Shown in pieces: positions 5,530 to 6,532 of a DNA stretch of 6,532 nt (position 1 is the first letter of the stretch; each line of letters starts with the position of its first letter). The stretch is from assembly GCA_009914645.1 (NCBI GenBank), contig VFLB01000003.1, positions 1 to 6,532 on the forward strand, read 5' to 3'. A program made the position numbers and the translations under genes. Under the pieces are notes generated by a model. The model saw only the letters and a program-made list of their open reading frames with translations. It did not search any database and was not told the DNA's origin. Source of the DNA: Synechococcaceae bacterium Bin_79_3 (GTDB lineage Bacteria > Cyanobacteriota > Cyanobacteriia > PCC-6307 > Cyanobiaceae).

Positions 5530-6532
5530 GGCGCAGTGAGGGCAGCCCTTAATTGATGCCAACTGAGCCCATGGGCTCGCGCCAGCCGGGCCAGCTCATC
5601 TGCTTCCACCTTCACCCGGCCTTGGGCTTGCTTTGCCAGCACGGGCCCCCAGGGGCTATCGAGGCAAACGCTTTCACGGCTTAATACCCAACGGGGTTCC
5701 AATCTTTCACGTAAGCCAAGGCTGCTGCAGTGTTGCCACCAAATTGCTCGCAACTGCTTAGCGAGATCAGGCCGGGCAAGGCAAGTAATTAATACCCCTG
5801 GGCGCCCCTTCTTCATTTGAATCGATTGGCTAAAAACCTCTAGAGCTCCTGCATCCCGCAACTGCTCTTGCAAAAAGGCGATCGATTCTCCATCCATATC
5901 ATCTACTTGGCACTGCTGCACCAACAGCGTTTCAGAAGCAGCCTCCGGCTGATTTATTGAATCTTGAATAGCTAAATCTTGCTTTAAAGGCTGCCAAAGC
6001 CGCAGAAGATTGGGGCGATCGAGGCTGCGTTGCCCCAAACCGATGCCAACACTGGCAGGTATGTGGGCGGGGGGGGCACAAAATTGCTCCACCCAAACAC
6101 TCAGCAGGGCAATACCGGTAGGTGTTGTGAGTTCACCAGCTGGAAAACCAGCACTGCTAGCAAGGGGAATCTGCCTCTGCCTTGCGATCTCAAGAACCGC
6201 TGGCACCGGCACTGGCAAGGGGCCATGGGCGCTGATTACCTCACCATGGCCAGCGGGAGGGGCGCTGGCAAAAAGATGATCCACCTTGAAATGCAATAAC
6301 CCAGCACATACACCCACCACATCAACTAGGGCGTCTATCGCACCAACTTCATGAAAGTGCACCTGTTCCGGGGGGCGGCCGTGCACCCAACCCTCAGCTT
6401 GGGCTAGCAGGCCAAAAACGGCTAACACCTTGATGCGCAACTGATCTGGCCAGGGGGCCGCCTCCAGCTGGGGCCTCAAATCACGCCATAGCCGATGGGG
6501 TGGAGACTCTTCGAGAAGTTCCACATTGAGCC
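5526..6532 (-). CDS. larC: Nickel pincer cofactor biosynthesis protein LarC, N-terminus outside window
   Basis: LarC is the CTP-dependent cyclometallase that inserts nickel into the pincer cofactor first found in lactate racemase. The frame stays open to the right edge (residues L-N precede the GTG at 6524), so that GTG is not the start; the usual N-terminal 80-100 residues are missing. Counting from GTG 6524, family motifs are VHGRPPEQVHFHEVGAIDAL (48-66), GHGEVISAHGPLPVPVPAV (92-110), GELTTPTGIALL (130-141), VDDMDGESIAFLQEQLRDAG (207-226) and QMKKGRPGVLI (236-246). The first three belong to the LarC1-like part and the last two to the LarC2-like part, which are separate frames in Lactobacillus plantarum but continuous here. 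A C8 tract in the coding strand lies between the two parts. The TGA overlaps the ATG of the next gene. No larA, larB or larE is in the window, so the client enzyme is unknown. Confidence 0.92.
   Translation of the reverse strand, partial: LNVELLEESPPHRLWRDLRPQLEAAPWPDQLRIKVLAVFGLLAQAEGWVHGRPPEQVHFHEVGAIDALVDVVGVCAGLLHFKVDHLFASAPPAGHGEVISAHGPLPVPVPAVLEIARQRQIPLASSAGFPAGELTTPTGIALLSVWVEQFCAPPAHIPASVGIGLGQRSLDRPNLLRLWQPLKQDLAIQDSINQPEAASETLLVQQCQVDDMDGESIAFLQEQLRDAGALEVFSQSIQMKKGRPGVLITCLARPDLAKQLRAIWWQHCSSLGLRERLEPRWVLSRESVCLDSPWGPVLAKQAQGRVKVEADELARLARAHGLSWHQLRAALTAP

Noticed and set aside
5530..5562. TTG 5562 as start of the UPF0104 gene
   Set aside because: The extension lies inside larC; ATG 5529 forms a classic ATGA overlap with the larC stop.
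6010..6299. Two plus-strand 89-codon frames opposite larC
   Set aside because: They overlap each other in different frames and mirror conserved larC motifs; both are shadows.
1..6532. tRNA, rRNA, CRISPR, insertion sequence, prophage or riboswitch
   Set aside because: No cloverleaf, repeat-spacer array, transposase, terminal repeat or long non-coding leader was found on either strand by eye.

Overview
The window looks like chromosomal DNA of a unicellular picocyanobacterium (Synechococcus/Prochlorococcus/Cyanobium group) of middling G+C. The grounds are a FutA/IdiA-type ferric iron binding protein, a FutB permease and a FutC ATPase, a FurA-like repressor, a UPF0104 membrane protein and LarC. 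One perfect HIP1 octamer (5307-5314) and few Shine-Dalgarno sequences agree with this. Genus and species cannot be settled from the sequence alone.

Plus strand, left to right: the C-terminal end of a ClC chloride channel/transporter (1-389); a 45-codon gene for a tiny one-span membrane protein (399-536); a short promoter region with a perfect 19-bp palindrome resembling a Fur operator (571-589); futA/idiA (572-1612); and futB (1603-3144), whose start overlaps the end of futA.

Minus strand, in the order transcribed from the right edge: larC without its N-terminus (6532-5526); a UPF0104/YbhN-like integral membrane protein coupled to it by an ATGA overlap (5529-4603); a Fur-family regulator (4571-4131); and futC (4123-3101). 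Gaps are short (31 and 7 nt), so the four are probably co-transcribed, perhaps with an extra promoter before fur. futC converges on futB and the two genes share 44 bp at their 3' ends.

How the genes work together: FutA captures Fe(III) outside the inner membrane, FutB is the two-domain channel and FutC drives it with ATP. The Fur-family protein next to futC is the obvious candidate iron sensor for the cluster. The hexamer TTGAGA/TCTCAA occurs as inverted pairs both before futA and before fur, which is the best candidate for a shared operator. ClC, LarC and the UPF0104 protein have no clear mechanistic link to iron uptake. No tRNA, rRNA, CRISPR array, insertion sequence or phage gene was seen, and no stretch over 100 bases is without a gene. 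The system is largely a known type. The items most worth following up are the tiny gene, the candidate Fur operator with its ambiguous start codon, the split and convergent fut layout, and a C8 tract in larC.
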